Shown here: in pieces, positions 42,137 to 51,500 of the stretch
Layout of the letters: each line of letters opens with the position of its first letter
Numbering within the stretch: position 1 is the first letter of the stretch
NCBI RefSeq assembly: GCF_900105345.1
Contig: NZ_FNSN01000003.1
Coordinates: 1,984,001-2,048,000 of the forward strand
Length of the DNA stretch: 64,000 nucleotides
Direction: 5' to 3'
Source of the DNA: Arthrobacter woluwensis
Lineage (GTDB): Bacteria; Actinomycetota; Actinomycetes; Actinomycetales; Micrococcaceae
Notes under the pieces: generated by a model
Databases searched by the model: none
What the model saw: the letters and a program-made list of their open reading frames with translations, nothing else
What the model was told of the DNA's origin: nothing
Position numbers and translations under genes: made by a program

Positions 42137-44245
42137 GTGTCACCGAGTTCGGAATACAACGCCCGGCACCTCTCCGTTCTGGAAGGGCTGGAAGCCGTCC
42201 GCAAACGCCCGGGCATGTACATCGGATCCAACGATTCCCGTGGCCTCATGCACTGTCTGTGGGAGATCATCGACAACGCGGTCGATGAGGCCCTGGCCGG
42301 GTACGGCCACGACATCAAGGTCATCCTCCATGCGGACAACTCCGTCGAGGTGCACGACGACGGCCGCGGCATCCCCGTGGACATCGAGCCGAAGACCGGG
42401 CTCACCGGCGTCGAGGTCGTGTTCACGAAGCTCCACGCCGGCGGCAAGTTCGGTGGCGGCTCCTACAACGCCTCGGGCGGTCTGCACGGTGTGGGCGCGT
42501 CCGTGGTGAACGCGCTGTCGGCCCGGCTGGACGTCCAGGTGGACCGCGGCAGCAAGACCTACCAGATGTCGTTCCGGCGAGGCGAGCCCGGCCGCTTCGA
42601 GGACGGCAGCGGCAAGCCCAAGCCGGACGCGAAGTTCGTCCCGTTCCTGGAGAACTCCACGCTCGACGTGGTCGGCAAGGCGAAGCGCGGCGTCACCGGC
42701 ACCCGGATCCGCTACTGGGCGGACCGGCAGATCTTCACCCCGGACGCGAAGTTCCTGTACGACGAACTCACGGGACGTGCGCGGCAGACCTCCTTCCTGG
42801 TGCCTGGCCTCAAGATCACGGTCCGGGATGAGCGCCGTCTCGCCGGGACGCCCGGCGCGGACGGCCCCTATGAAGAGGTCTTCCACCACGACGGCGGCAT
42901 CTCGGAGTTCGCCGAGTTCCTCGCCGCCGACTCCGCGGTCACCGACATCTGGCGCCTGAACGGCTCCGGCACCTTCAAGGAGACCGTGCCGGTCCTGGAC
43001 GATCACGGCCACAGCCAGCTGGCCGAGGTGGAGCGCCACTGCGAAGTGGACATCGCCCTGCGCTGGGGGATCGGCTACGACACCACGGTGCGCAGCTTCG
43101 TCAACATCATCGCCACCCCCAAGGGCGGCACGCACCTGGCCGGCTTCGAGCAGGCCCTGCTGAAGACCTTCCGCAAGCAGGTCGAAGCCAACGCCCGCAA
43201 GCTGAAAGCCGGCAACGACAAGGTCGAGAAGGACGATGTGATGGCCGGCCTCACCGCCGTGCTGACCGTCCGCCTTGCCGAACCGCAATTCGAGGGTCAG
43301 ACCAAGGAGATCCTCGGCACGCCCGCGGTGCGCGCCATCGTCTCCCGCGTGGTGGAGAAGGAGATCACCTCGCGGCTGACCTCCACCAACCGCAATGACA
43401 AGGCCCAGGCGGCCCTCCTGCTGGAGAAGGTCGTCAACGAGATGAAGTCCCGCGTCTCGGCGCGGGTGCACAAGGAGACCCAGCGCCGGAAGAACGCGCT
43501 GGAGTCCTCCACGATGCCGAGCAAGCTCGCGGACTGCCGCAGCAGCGATGTGGACCGTTCCGAACTGTTCATCGTGGAGGGTGACTCCGCACTCGGCACG
43601 GCGAAACTGGCCCGCTCCTCGGACTTCCAAGCACTGCTGCCCATCCGCGGCAAGATCCTGAACGTCCAGAAGGCGTCGGTGGGCGACATGCTCTCCAACG
43701 CCGAGTGCGCCGCCCTGATCCAGGTGGTGGGGGCCGGCTCGGGCCGGAGCTTCGACCTGGACGCCGCGCGCTACGGCAAGGTCGTCCTCATGACCGACGC
43801 CGACGTCGACGGCGCCCACATCCGGACCCTCCTGCTCACGCTCTTCTACCGCTACATGAGGCCTCTCGTGGAAGCGGGCCGTGTGTACGCCGCCGTGCCA
43901 CCGCTGCACCGGGTGGAGGTGGTGAACTCCGGGTCCAAGGCCAACGAGATCATCTACACCTACTCCGAGCAGGAACTGCACACCGTCCTGGATCGTCTCC
44001 AGGCCGAGGGCAAGCGGTACAAGGAACCCATCCAGCGGTACAAGGGTCTGGGTGAGATGGACGCCGATCAGCTGGCGGAGACCACCATGGATCCGCGGCA
44101 TCGCACGCTGCGCCGGGTCAGCATCGAGAGCGCGGAGAGCGCCGAGCGCGTCTTCGAGCTGCTCATGGGCTCGGACGTGGCGCCGCGCAAGGACTTCATC
44201 GTGGCCGGCGCGCAGCACCTGGACCGGGAGCGCATCGACGCCTGA
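42137..44245 (+). CDS. parE: DNA topoisomerase IV subunit B
   Basis: This 702-residue ATP-binding subunit of a type IIA topoisomerase separates replicated chromosomes. The GHKL ATPase has EIIDNAVDEALAG near residue 50 and the G-rich lid at SGGLHGVGASVVNAL. The Toprim domain shows EGDSALGTAKLAR near 475 and TDADVDGAHIRTL near 550. The EGDSALG variant and the distant parC partner argue for the second type IIA enzyme and not the gyrase linked to recF. GTG at 42137 has AAAGGAG upstream. Confidence 0.9.
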   Translation: MSPSSEYNARHLSVLEGLEAVRKRPGMYIGSNDSRGLMHCLWEIIDNAVDEALAGYGHDIKVILHADNSVEVHDDGRGIPVDIEPKTGLTGVEVVFTKLHAGGKFGGGSYNASGGLHGVGASVVNALSARLDVQVDRGSKTYQMSFRRGEPGRFEDGSGKPKPDAKFVPFLENSTLDVVGKAKRGVTGTRIRYWADRQIFTPDAKFLYDELTGRARQTSFLVPGLKITVRDERRLAGTPGADGPYEEVFHHDGGISEFAEFLAADSAVTDIWRLNGSGTFKETVPVLDDHGHSQLAEVERHCEVDIALRWGIGYDTTVRSFVNIIATPKGGTHLAGFEQALLKTFRKQVEANARKLKAGNDKVEKDDVMAGLTAVLTVRLAEPQFEGQTKEILGTPAVRAIVSRVVEKEITSRLTSTNRNDKAQAALLLEKVVNEMKSRVSARVHKETQRRKNALESSTMPSKLADCRSSDVDRSELFIVEGDSALGTAKLARSSDFQALLPIRGKILNVQKASVGDMLSNAECAALIQVVGAGSGRSFDLDAARYGKVVLMTDADVDGAHIRTLLLTLFYRYMRPLVEAGRVYAAVPPLHRVEVVNSGSKANEIIYTYSEQELHTVLDRLQAEGKRYKEPIQRYKGLGEMDADQLAETTMDPRHRTLRRVSIESAESAERVFELLMGSDVAPRKDFIVAGAQHLDRERIDA

Positions 44246-44303
44246 GCCGATGCGTTGCTGCCGGCGCCGCTTCCCTTGAGGTTTCTCTTGAGGTCCAAGA
44301 GTC

Positions 44304-45260
44304 CTAGAGGTGGACGACGCCCGGCACGATCAGCAGGGCGGTCGGAGCCAGGAGCAGCAGGACCGAAGACGCCAGCACCACGGCGCGCTGCGCTGCCGGG
44401 AGCGTGGGAACGCCGGCGAGCAGCCGCTTCACCCGCGCCACCGTCGTGGCGGACACCGCAGCGTCGTCGCCGGCCAAGGCCGTGTCGGCGTCCAGGGCGG
44501 TGCGGCGCGGCTGCTGCCCATCCGCGACGACGGCGACCGCGCGCACCAGGGTTCCGGCGTCGCTGACTTTCAGCGCGGCGTCGTCGGCGAGCATTTCCAG
44601 CAGCTCGTTCACCGCGCGCTGTGCGACGCGCGTGGTGGGAAGCCAGGGAAGGGCGGCCCTCCAGGCGGCGAACGCCCAGAGCAGCAGGTGGTGCCGCTGC
44701 GTCAGGTGGCTGTCCTCATGGGCGAGGACCGCGGCGAGTTCGCGCTCGTCCAGGGCCTCCATGAGGGAGTCGGAGAGCACGGTGATGGACCGGGCGCCGC
44801 CGGGCAGGCAGTAGGCCACCGGCGCCGCATGGGCGATGACCACCGTGCCGGAGTCCCCGTGCGGCTGGCTGAGGATGCCGAGGAGCTCGCGGTGCCGACG
44901 TCGCTCGGTGCTGATCCGCACGTAGGTGAGCAGTAAAGTGAAAAGCAGGTGCACGGTCAGCACGCCGGCGGTCGACAGCGCGAAGGCGTGCCAGAAGCCG
45001 AGCCCCTCGGTGGACTGGCTGCCCAGCATCACCAGGATCAGGGCGTGCAGCCCCGCGACCAGATTGTCCCCGAGCGGTGAGAGCCCGTAGCAGAGCATGG
45101 CGCCGATCATGGAGAGCCCGCCCGCGAGGCCGATGGCCTGCCAGAGCACCAGTGCGGCGAAGGGGGAGCGGGACGGCCAGGAGCTCCGGGCCAGGAGGAC
45201 CGGTGCCGGCCAGGCGAGGATGATCGCGAGGACCGCCAGGAACCAGGCGGTGATCAGCAC
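44304..45260 (-). CDS. M56-family membrane metallopeptidase (BlaR1-like, no sensor domain)
   Basis: This 318-residue protein has several membrane helices (about 4-24, 36-60, 67-85, 92-115 and one at the C-terminus about 293-312) and a cytoplasmic zinc motif H-E-D-S-H at about residue 182 with a later acidic ligand in ELLEMLADDAAL. It lacks the penicillin-binding sensor domain of BlaR1 and MecR1, so it does not sense beta-lactams. The gene begins 8 bases after blaI and belongs to the same operon. It may cleave the BlaI-like repressor after an envelope or redox signal. The start is GTG at 45260. Confidence 0.87.
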   Translation of the reverse strand: MLITAWFLAVLAIILAWPAPVLLARSSWPSRSPFAALVLWQAIGLAGGLSMIGAMLCYGLSPLGDNLVAGLHALILVMLGSQSTEGLGFWHAFALSTAGVLTVHLLFTLLLTYVRISTERRRHRELLGILSQPHGDSGTVVIAHAAPVAYCLPGGARSITVLSDSLMEALDERELAAVLAHEDSHLTQRHHLLLWAFAAWRAALPWLPTTRVAQRAVNELLEMLADDAALKVSDAGTLVRAVAVVADGQQPRRTALDADTALAGDDAAVSATTVARVKRLLAGVPTLPAAQRAVVLASSVLLLLAPTALLIVPGVVHL

Positions 45261-45268
45261 CGCATGCC

Positions 45269-45664
45269 TCAGCTGCTGGAGGGGAGGTCCGAAGAGGGGT
45301 CCACACCCAGCAGACGACGGAGCGCATCGGCTTCGGCGGGGCTGACGGAACCGACGAACGTCGCCAGGACGGCTTCGCGGTCCGGGGCTGAACCCAGCAC
45401 TTCGCGCATCAGCTCGGCGGTGTGTTCGGCGCGCGTGGAGACGGCGCGGTAGCGATGCGGGCGGGTGCCACGTTCGCGGGCCACCAGGCCCTTCTTCTCC
45501 AGCCGGGAAAGCACGGTGAGCACCGTGGTCACGGCGAGCTCCTTGCCTCCGCTGGCCGCGTCGGTGCTGGCGAGCTGATCACGCAGGTCGTTGGCCGTGG
45601 TGGCCTCCGTCCCGGCCCACAGCAGGTCCATGACGGATCGCTCAAGATCCCCGAGGCTTGCCAT
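45269..45664 (-). CDS. BlaI/MecI/CopY-family repressor
   Basis: This 131-residue repressor has an N-terminal winged helix (about residues 1-75, MDLLWAGTEATTANDLRDQL then TVLTVLSRLEKKGLVARE) and a C-terminal dimer region. It precedes the M56 peptidase and is divergent from the cytochrome bd genes. Three TTCTAC-N5-GTAGAA elements lie between blaI and cydA. Such repressors release DNA after cleavage by their partner peptidase. No beta-lactamase is nearby, so it probably controls cydABDC. ATG at 45664 is the first good start. Confidence 0.9.
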   Translation of the reverse strand: MASLGDLERSVMDLLWAGTEATTANDLRDQLASTDAASGGKELAVTTVLTVLSRLEKKGLVARERGTRPHRYRAVSTRAEHTAELMREVLGSAPDREAVLATFVGSVSPAEADALRRLLGVDPSSDLPSSS

Positions 45665-45740
45665 TGAAAGCGTCCATCTCCTCTGTAATGCTGATGATGA
45701 CCCTCGGGGGACGGGTGTCCCCGGTGGGTGCGCAGTTCTC

Positions 45741-45746
45741 AATCTA
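45741..45746 (-). promoter_or_regulatory. candidate -10 of the blaI-M56 operon
   Basis: On the minus strand TAGATT sits 77 bases before the blaI start. The first TTCTAC-N5-GTAGAA operator overlaps where its -35 would be, which suits autorepression. Confidence 0.4.
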
Positions 45747-45764
45747 TCGTGTTTCGGCCCGTTT

Positions 45765-45781
45765 TTCTACGTTCAGTAGAA
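45765..45781. promoter_or_regulatory. BlaI-type operator, site 1
   Basis: TTCTAC-GTTCA-GTAGAA, perfect 6-base arms with a 5-base spacer. It is the copy nearest blaI and overlaps its likely -35. Confidence 0.7.
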
Positions 45782-45827
45782 GCCTCTGTCTCGCGTGTCA
45801 CGTGCGGCGGCGTCACGGTCCTTTTTG

Positions 45828-45844
45828 TTCTACACTCTGTAGAA
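45828..45844. promoter_or_regulatory. BlaI-type operator, site 2
   Basis: TTCTAC-ACTCT-GTAGAA, identical arms. Its centre is 63 bp (six helical turns) from site 1. Confidence 0.75.
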
Positions 45845-45851
45845 GAAGGTT

Positions 45852-45868
45852 TTCTACGAAACGTAGAA
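45852..45868. promoter_or_regulatory. BlaI-type operator, site 3
   Basis: TTCTAC-GAAAC-GTAGAA, identical arms. It ends 30 bases before the cydA ATG, and its centre is 24 bp from site 2. Sites 2 and 3 must overlap the cydA promoter or leader. Confidence 0.75.
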
Positions 45869-45898
45869 GTTGTGCCTCGACGAGGGAATGGGGAATCC

Positions 45899-47488
45899 AT
45901 GGACGCCTTGGAAGTCGCACGGTGGCAATTCGGCATCACCACCGTCTATCACTTCATGATGGTGCCGCTCACGATCGGCCTCGGCCTCGTGGTGGCCTTC
46001 ATGCAGACGCTCTGGTATCGCACGGGAAAGGCCGAGTACCTGCGCATGACCAAGTTCTGGGGGAAGCTCTTCCTCATCAACTTCATCATGGGCGTGGCCA
46101 CCGGCATCGTGCAGGAGTTCCAGTTCGGCATGGCCTGGAGTGAGTACAGCCGCTTCGTCGGCGACGTGTTCGGCGCCCCGCTCGCCATGGAAGCGCTGCT
46201 GGCGTTCTTCGTGGAGTCGACGTTCCTGGGGCTCTGGATCTTCGGCTGGAAGCAGCTGAAGAAGGGCGTCCACCTCGCGTGCCTCTGGATCGCGGTGATC
46301 GGCTCCGTCATCTCCGCCTACTTCATCATCGTGGCGAACAGCTGGATGCAGCACCCGGTGGGCGTGACCCTGGAGGACGGGCGCGGACGCATGGTCGACG
46401 CCTGGGCCGTGTTCACGAACAACACCGCGGTCGTGGCGTTCAGCCACACCATCATGGGCGCCCTCGCCGTCGCCGGCGGATTCCTCCTGGGCATCGCCTG
46501 GTACCACCTGTGGCGGCGCCGGACCGACGGCATCGACACGGTCGACGCCTCGGGCCGCGTGGTGGTGGGCGAGGCACGCTCCGTCCCCGGCCGCGACAAG
46601 ACCGACCACACCGTATGGCTCCGCTCGCTCCGCATCGGCGCCATCGTGGCCGCCATCTCCTTCGCCGGCACGTCGATCACCGGCGACCTGCAGGGCAAGC
46701 TCATGTTCGAACAGCAGCCCATGAAGATGGCCGCGGCGGAAGCCGCCTGCCACGACGGCACCCAGTTCTCGGTGCTCAGCGTCGGTGACCTCGGGTCGAA
46801 GGACTGCTCCAACATCGTCGCGGTGATCGAGGTCCCCGGGCTCCTCTCCTTCCTGGCCAAGGGCGACTTCACCACCGAGGTCAAGGGCGTGAACACCCTG
46901 GTGCCGGAGTACCAGGAGAAGTACGGCACCCACCTGCCGAACGATCCGAAGCTCGGCGACCGTGCCGGCAAGGAGATCCAGTACGTGCCGGTCATGGAGG
47001 TCACCTACTGGGGCTTCCGGATGATGATCGGGTTCGGCGGCTTGGCCGCGCTGGCCGCCGTCGTCGCGCTCTGGCTGACCCGGCGGGGAACCGTGCCCGC
47101 GAGCCGCTGGCTCATGCGCCTGGCCGTGTTCGGGATCCTTGCGCCGTTCGGCGCCAACGCCGCCGGCTGGATCTTCACCGAGATGGGACGGCAGCCCTTC
47201 GTGGTCGCGCCGAACCCCGATATGAACGGCATCGATCCCGTGTTCATGTACACGGCCGCGGCGGTCTCGCCGGGAGTCTCGGCGGGTGAGATCCTGACCT
47301 CCCTCATCGCCCTGACCACGGTCTACGCGGTGCTGATGGTGGTCGAGATCAAACTGCTCACCACGTACATCCGCGGCGGGGTGGCCTCGGCCATGCCGGA
47401 GCTCGCCCACCACGACGACGACACCCCGGACGAGGACGGACGCGGAGGCTCCCAGCGGGAGACCGACGTCCTGGCCTTCGCCTACTGA
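45899..47488 (+). CDS. cydA: cytochrome bd ubiquinol/menaquinol oxidase subunit I
   Basis: This 529-residue subunit holds hemes b558, b595 and d and oxidises quinol while reducing oxygen. His18 (VYHFMMVPLT), His183 (AFSHTIMGA) and Met376 (WGFRMM) fit the heme ligands. The Q-loop between about 235 and 360 is of moderate length. EMGRQPF corresponds to the conserved GRQPW, with Phe for Trp. ATG at 45899 follows AGGGAATGGGG. The gene begins the cydABDC operon and is probably repressed by the BlaI-like protein. Confidence 0.95.
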   Translation: MDALEVARWQFGITTVYHFMMVPLTIGLGLVVAFMQTLWYRTGKAEYLRMTKFWGKLFLINFIMGVATGIVQEFQFGMAWSEYSRFVGDVFGAPLAMEALLAFFVESTFLGLWIFGWKQLKKGVHLACLWIAVIGSVISAYFIIVANSWMQHPVGVTLEDGRGRMVDAWAVFTNNTAVVAFSHTIMGALAVAGGFLLGIAWYHLWRRRTDGIDTVDASGRVVVGEARSVPGRDKTDHTVWLRSLRIGAIVAAISFAGTSITGDLQGKLMFEQQPMKMAAAEAACHDGTQFSVLSVGDLGSKDCSNIVAVIEVPGLLSFLAKGDFTTEVKGVNTLVPEYQEKYGTHLPNDPKLGDRAGKEIQYVPVMEVTYWGFRMMIGFGGLAALAAVVALWLTRRGTVPASRWLMRLAVFGILAPFGANAAGWIFTEMGRQPFVVAPNPDMNGIDPVFMYTAAAVSPGVSAGEILTSLIALTTVYAVLMVVEIKLLTTYIRGGVASAMPELAHHDDDTPDEDGRGGSQRETDVLAFAY

Positions 47489-47501
47489 GAGGGGAGACAG
47501 C

Positions 47502-48551
47502 ATGGAAACCCTGCCCACCATCTGGTTCATCGCCATCGCCGTCCTCTGGACCGGCTACCTCTTCCTGGAGGGCTTCGACCTCGGCGTCGGGATGCTCATG
47601 AAGCTCTTCGCCCGGAACGACAAGGAGCGCCGCGTCCTCCTCAACACGGTCGGCCCGGTGTGGGACGGCAATGAGGTCTGGCTCCTGACGGCCGGCGGCG
47701 CCACGTTCGCTGCCTTCCCGAACTGGTACGCCTCCCTCTTCTCCGCGCTCTACCTTCCGCTGCTCCTGGTGCTCCTCGGCCTGATCTTCCGCGCCGTGGC
47801 CTTCGAATACCGCGGCAAGATCAACACGGACCGCTGGCGCACCACGTGGGACTGGGCCATCGCCCTGGGCTCCTTCGTGGCGGCGTTCGGCGTCGGTGCG
47901 GCACTGGCCCTGAGCACGACGGGACTGCCGCTGAACGCCAACGGTGACCGCGTCGGCGGCCCGTTCGCCTGGCTGACTCCTCCCGCGATCCTCGGCGGCT
48001 TCGCCGTCGTGCTGTTCGCGCTGGTCCACGCCCTCGCGTTCCTCATGCTCAAGACCGACGGCGAGATCCGGCACCGCGCGCGCCGCTGGCTGATCCGCTG
48101 GCTGCCCCTGGGCCTCCTCCCGATCGCCGGCTGGGTCCTGCTGGTGCAGTTCCAGCACGGCAAGTGGTGGAGCTGGGCGCTCACCGGCCTGGCCGTGATC
48201 GCCGCGGTCTGCGCCTGGGTCCTGGCCCGCAAGGCTCAGGAAGGCAAGGCGTTCATCCTGCTCGGCGGCTTCCTGGCGAGCGGAACGGCCGCGATCTTCT
48301 CCGCCGTGTACCCCGTGGTCCTGCCGTCCACGCTGGATCCGGCCTTCAACCTGACCATCTCGAACGCCTCCTCCAGCGACTACACGCTGGGTCTCATGAC
48401 GGTGGTCGCGTGCATCGGCCTGCCGCTCGTCATCGCCTACCAGGCGTGGACGTACTGGGTGTTCCGCCGGCGGATCAGCGCCGAGCTGATCCCGCAGTCC
48501 CACACCGTGCTGCCGGCCGTCCTGCAGCGCGCCCTTACCAGGCAGTCCTGA
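47502..48551 (+). CDS. cydB: cytochrome bd oxidase subunit II
   Basis: This 349-residue subunit has about eight to nine membrane helices and pairs with CydA. The N-terminal IWFIAIAVLWTGYLFLEGFDLGVGML and the GPVWDGNEVWLL stretch are characteristic. It begins 13 bases after cydA and ends 3 bases before the cydDC fusion. Gene order cydA-cydB-cydDC is the usual one. Confidence 0.96.
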   Translation: METLPTIWFIAIAVLWTGYLFLEGFDLGVGMLMKLFARNDKERRVLLNTVGPVWDGNEVWLLTAGGATFAAFPNWYASLFSALYLPLLLVLLGLIFRAVAFEYRGKINTDRWRTTWDWAIALGSFVAAFGVGAALALSTTGLPLNANGDRVGGPFAWLTPPAILGGFAVVLFALVHALAFLMLKTDGEIRHRARRWLIRWLPLGLLPIAGWVLLVQFQHGKWWSWALTGLAVIAAVCAWVLARKAQEGKAFILLGGFLASGTAAIFSAVYPVVLPSTLDPAFNLTISNASSSDYTLGLMTVVACIGLPLVIAYQAWTYWVFRRRISAELIPQSHTVLPAVLQRALTRQS

Positions 48552-48554
48552 CGC

Positions 48555-51500
48555 ATGGCGCGGACCAGGAAGTCACCGTTCCCGCCCGGGCCGAAGGGCC
48601 CCGTCTACGTGATGGGGCTGCTCGGGGCCGTCAACGCCCTGGGGCTGGTGCTGCTGGCTCAGGCCCTGGCCGGAGGGATCGCTCTCCTCGCCGCGGGCCG
48701 GGCCGCCGACGCCGGGGCGCTCGTCCCGCTGGTCGGCGGAGGAGCGCTGGGGGCCCTGCTCCGGGCCGCCTCCGCCTGGGGGCAGTCGGTCGCCGCGCGG
48801 GCCGCCGTCGTCGAGGTGAAGGAGGGTCTGCGGACCCGGCTGCTCGCCGCGCTCCTCGGGGGACGACGTCCTGCCGGCTCCACGGGACGGGGCGCCGACG
48901 CTCTCCTGGCGACCCGGCGGCTCGATGAGCTGGACCGCTACTACACCGAGTTCCTGCCCAGCCTGGTCAACTGCGCGACCGTGCCGTTGCTCGTGGGAAC
49001 GAGGATCCTGCTGTCCGACTGGCTCAGCGCTCTGATCATCGTGCTGACGATCCCGCTGGTGCCGCTGTTCATGATCCTGATCGGGCGGCACAGCCAGGAG
49101 AGCCTCCTGAAGGCGTACCGCTCGCTCGATGTCCTGTCCTCCCACCTGGTGGAACTCGCGCGCGGGCTTCCCGTGCTCCTGGGCCTCGGCCGTTCGAAGG
49201 AGCAGCGTTCGGCGCTGGAGGCGGTCGGCGAACAGCACCGCCGGGAGTCGATGGCGACGTTGCGGACCGCCTTCCTGTCCGCGCTGGCACTGGAACTCAT
49301 CGCGACCATCTCCGTCGCCCTCGTGGCCGTGACGATCGGCGTGCGGCTGGTCCACGGGCAGATGCCGCTCGAGGCGGGGCTGATCGCACTGATCCTCGCC
49401 CCGGAGTGCTATCAGGCACTGCGGTCGATGGGAGCCGCGTACCACGCGAGTGAGGACGGCAAGCTGGCGCTGGAAGCGGTGGATGAGGTCCTGGAGGCTC
49501 CGGAACCGCGCCGTCTTCAGGTGGAGAGCGTCGCTTCCCTGACGGGTCCCGGACTCGGGCTGGAGGGCCTGGCCGTGACGTTCCCCACCCGCGGCATCAC
49601 CCTGGGACCCGTGACCGTCACACTCCGGCCGGGGACGATCACCGCCCTCACGGGCCCGAGCGGCTGCGGGAAGAGCACGCTCCTCTCGGCCCTGGCCGGA
49701 ACGCTCGAACCGGGCGCCGAGTCCGTCGGCACGGTGCTGCGCCTCAGGGAAGCGTCTCCGGAGGCATCCCGCCCGGAGGAAGCCGACGGCCTCGCCGTGG
49801 CCTACGCCCCTCAGCACCCCGAATTCCTCGAGGAACGGGTGCGGGAGGAACTGGACTTCTGGGCCGGTGAGCGGGCGACGCCGGATCTGCTGGAACGGAG
49901 CGCCCGGCTGGCGGCCGCCGACGATCTGCTCGACCTGCGGATAGCCGACCTCAGCCCGGGGGAGCAGCGCCGGGTGGCCCTCGCCCGGGCCTTCCTGCTC
50001 GCGGAACTCGGCGCCGAGGTGCTCCTCGTGGACGAGCCCACGGCCCACTTGGATCCTGTCCGGGCCGCGACGGTCCGTGACTCACTTCGCGAGCTCTCCG
50101 GGGTGCTTCCCGTGCTCCTGGTCAGCCACGAACCCGTGACGCTCGCGCTGGCGGACGAATCGGTGCCCGTCCGTGGCGGACTCGCCCAGCCCTCGGATGG
50201 GCAGGTGGTCATGCGCGCCGCAGCGTCCATTGCGGACATCGACGGCGGAGCTCCGGCATCCGCTGGTTCCCACGCCGACGATGCGGACGGCCGTCCGTCT
50301 CCCGTGGTCCCGTTGCCGTCCCGTGCCTCCGCCTCGCTCCTCTCCGGCTCCGGCTGGCGGCTGGTGCGAGCTGCGGCGCTGGGTGTCCTGGCTCAGCTGT
50401 TCTCGGTGGCCCTCGCGGCGCTGTCCGGCTGGCTGATCGTCCGGGCGAGTTCCCAGCCGCCCATCCTCTACCTGATGGCCGCTATCGTCGGCGTGCGGTT
50501 CTTCGGCATCGGGCGTGCGGTTCTGCGGTACTGCGACCGGCTCGTGATGCACGACGCCGTGTTCCGCGTGACCACGAGCCTGCGGTCCCGGGTGTGGGAA
50601 GGGCTCTCCGGGAGGGCCCTGGGCATCCGTCGCGTCATGCAGGGCGGCAACGTCCTGGACACCGTCGTGGCCGATGTCGACGAGTACCGTGACATCCTGC
50701 CTCGAGTGCTGGCACCCCGCTGGATCGCCGTGGGCACCGCCGTGCTGGCGGTGGTCGCCACTGCTGTCGTCCTGCCGGCCGCTCTTCCCGTGACGCTCCT
50801 CGTCAGCGTAATCGGGCTGTTCGTGGCTCCGGCCGTGGCCGTCCGGGCCGATCGTCGGTCCAGCCGTGCCGTGCTGGAGAGCAAGTCCGCCCTGCTGCAC
50901 TGGGTCGCGTCCGCACTGCAGTCCTGGAAGGACGTGCGAGGGAACGGCCTCGGCGCGCGGGTGGTCGAGCAGGCGGGACGTCTCTCCGGCGCCATGGTCA
51001 GGGCCGCACGTCGCGCGGCGTGGGCCGAAGGGTCCGGGCTGGCGCTCAGCGTGGCGGCGTGCGCCGCGGGGGCGGCCGCCGTCGTCGTGCAGTCGGTGGC
51101 GCTCGGGACCGGGCAGGAGCTGGCGGAACGCACCGCGGTCGTCGCGTTCATGCTGCTCGCGCTGCAGGAGCCGTTCCAGGCGCACCTCTCCGCGAGCCGT
51201 CTCAAGCCGGCGCTCCGCCGCCTGGAGGAACGCCTCACCGCGGCCACGGCGCCGGAACCTGTCAGGGAGTCGCGGGGAACCCGGGTCGTGGAACCTGCCG
51301 CGAAGCCCAGCGGGCTGTCCTTCGAGGACCTGTCCGTCGCGTGGCCGGATTCGGACGCCGTCTTCACCGGGCTCAGCGGTGCTGCCGCGCCGGGCCGGTC
51401 CCTGGGGATCTCCGGACCTTCCGGCAGTGGCAAATCCACGCTGCTTGCTGCGCTGCTGGGCTTCATGCCTCCGCTCGAGGGAACGATCACCGTGCACGGC

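Noticed and set aside
42140-44218. A 692-codon minus-strand frame opposite the topoisomerase IV B gene
   Set aside because: It is a GC-driven shadow of parE, which has intact ATPase and Toprim motifs.
44304-45664. Beta-lactam resistance regulator pair
   Set aside because: The M56 protein lacks a penicillin-binding sensor domain, and no beta-lactamase or penicillin-binding protein gene is nearby.
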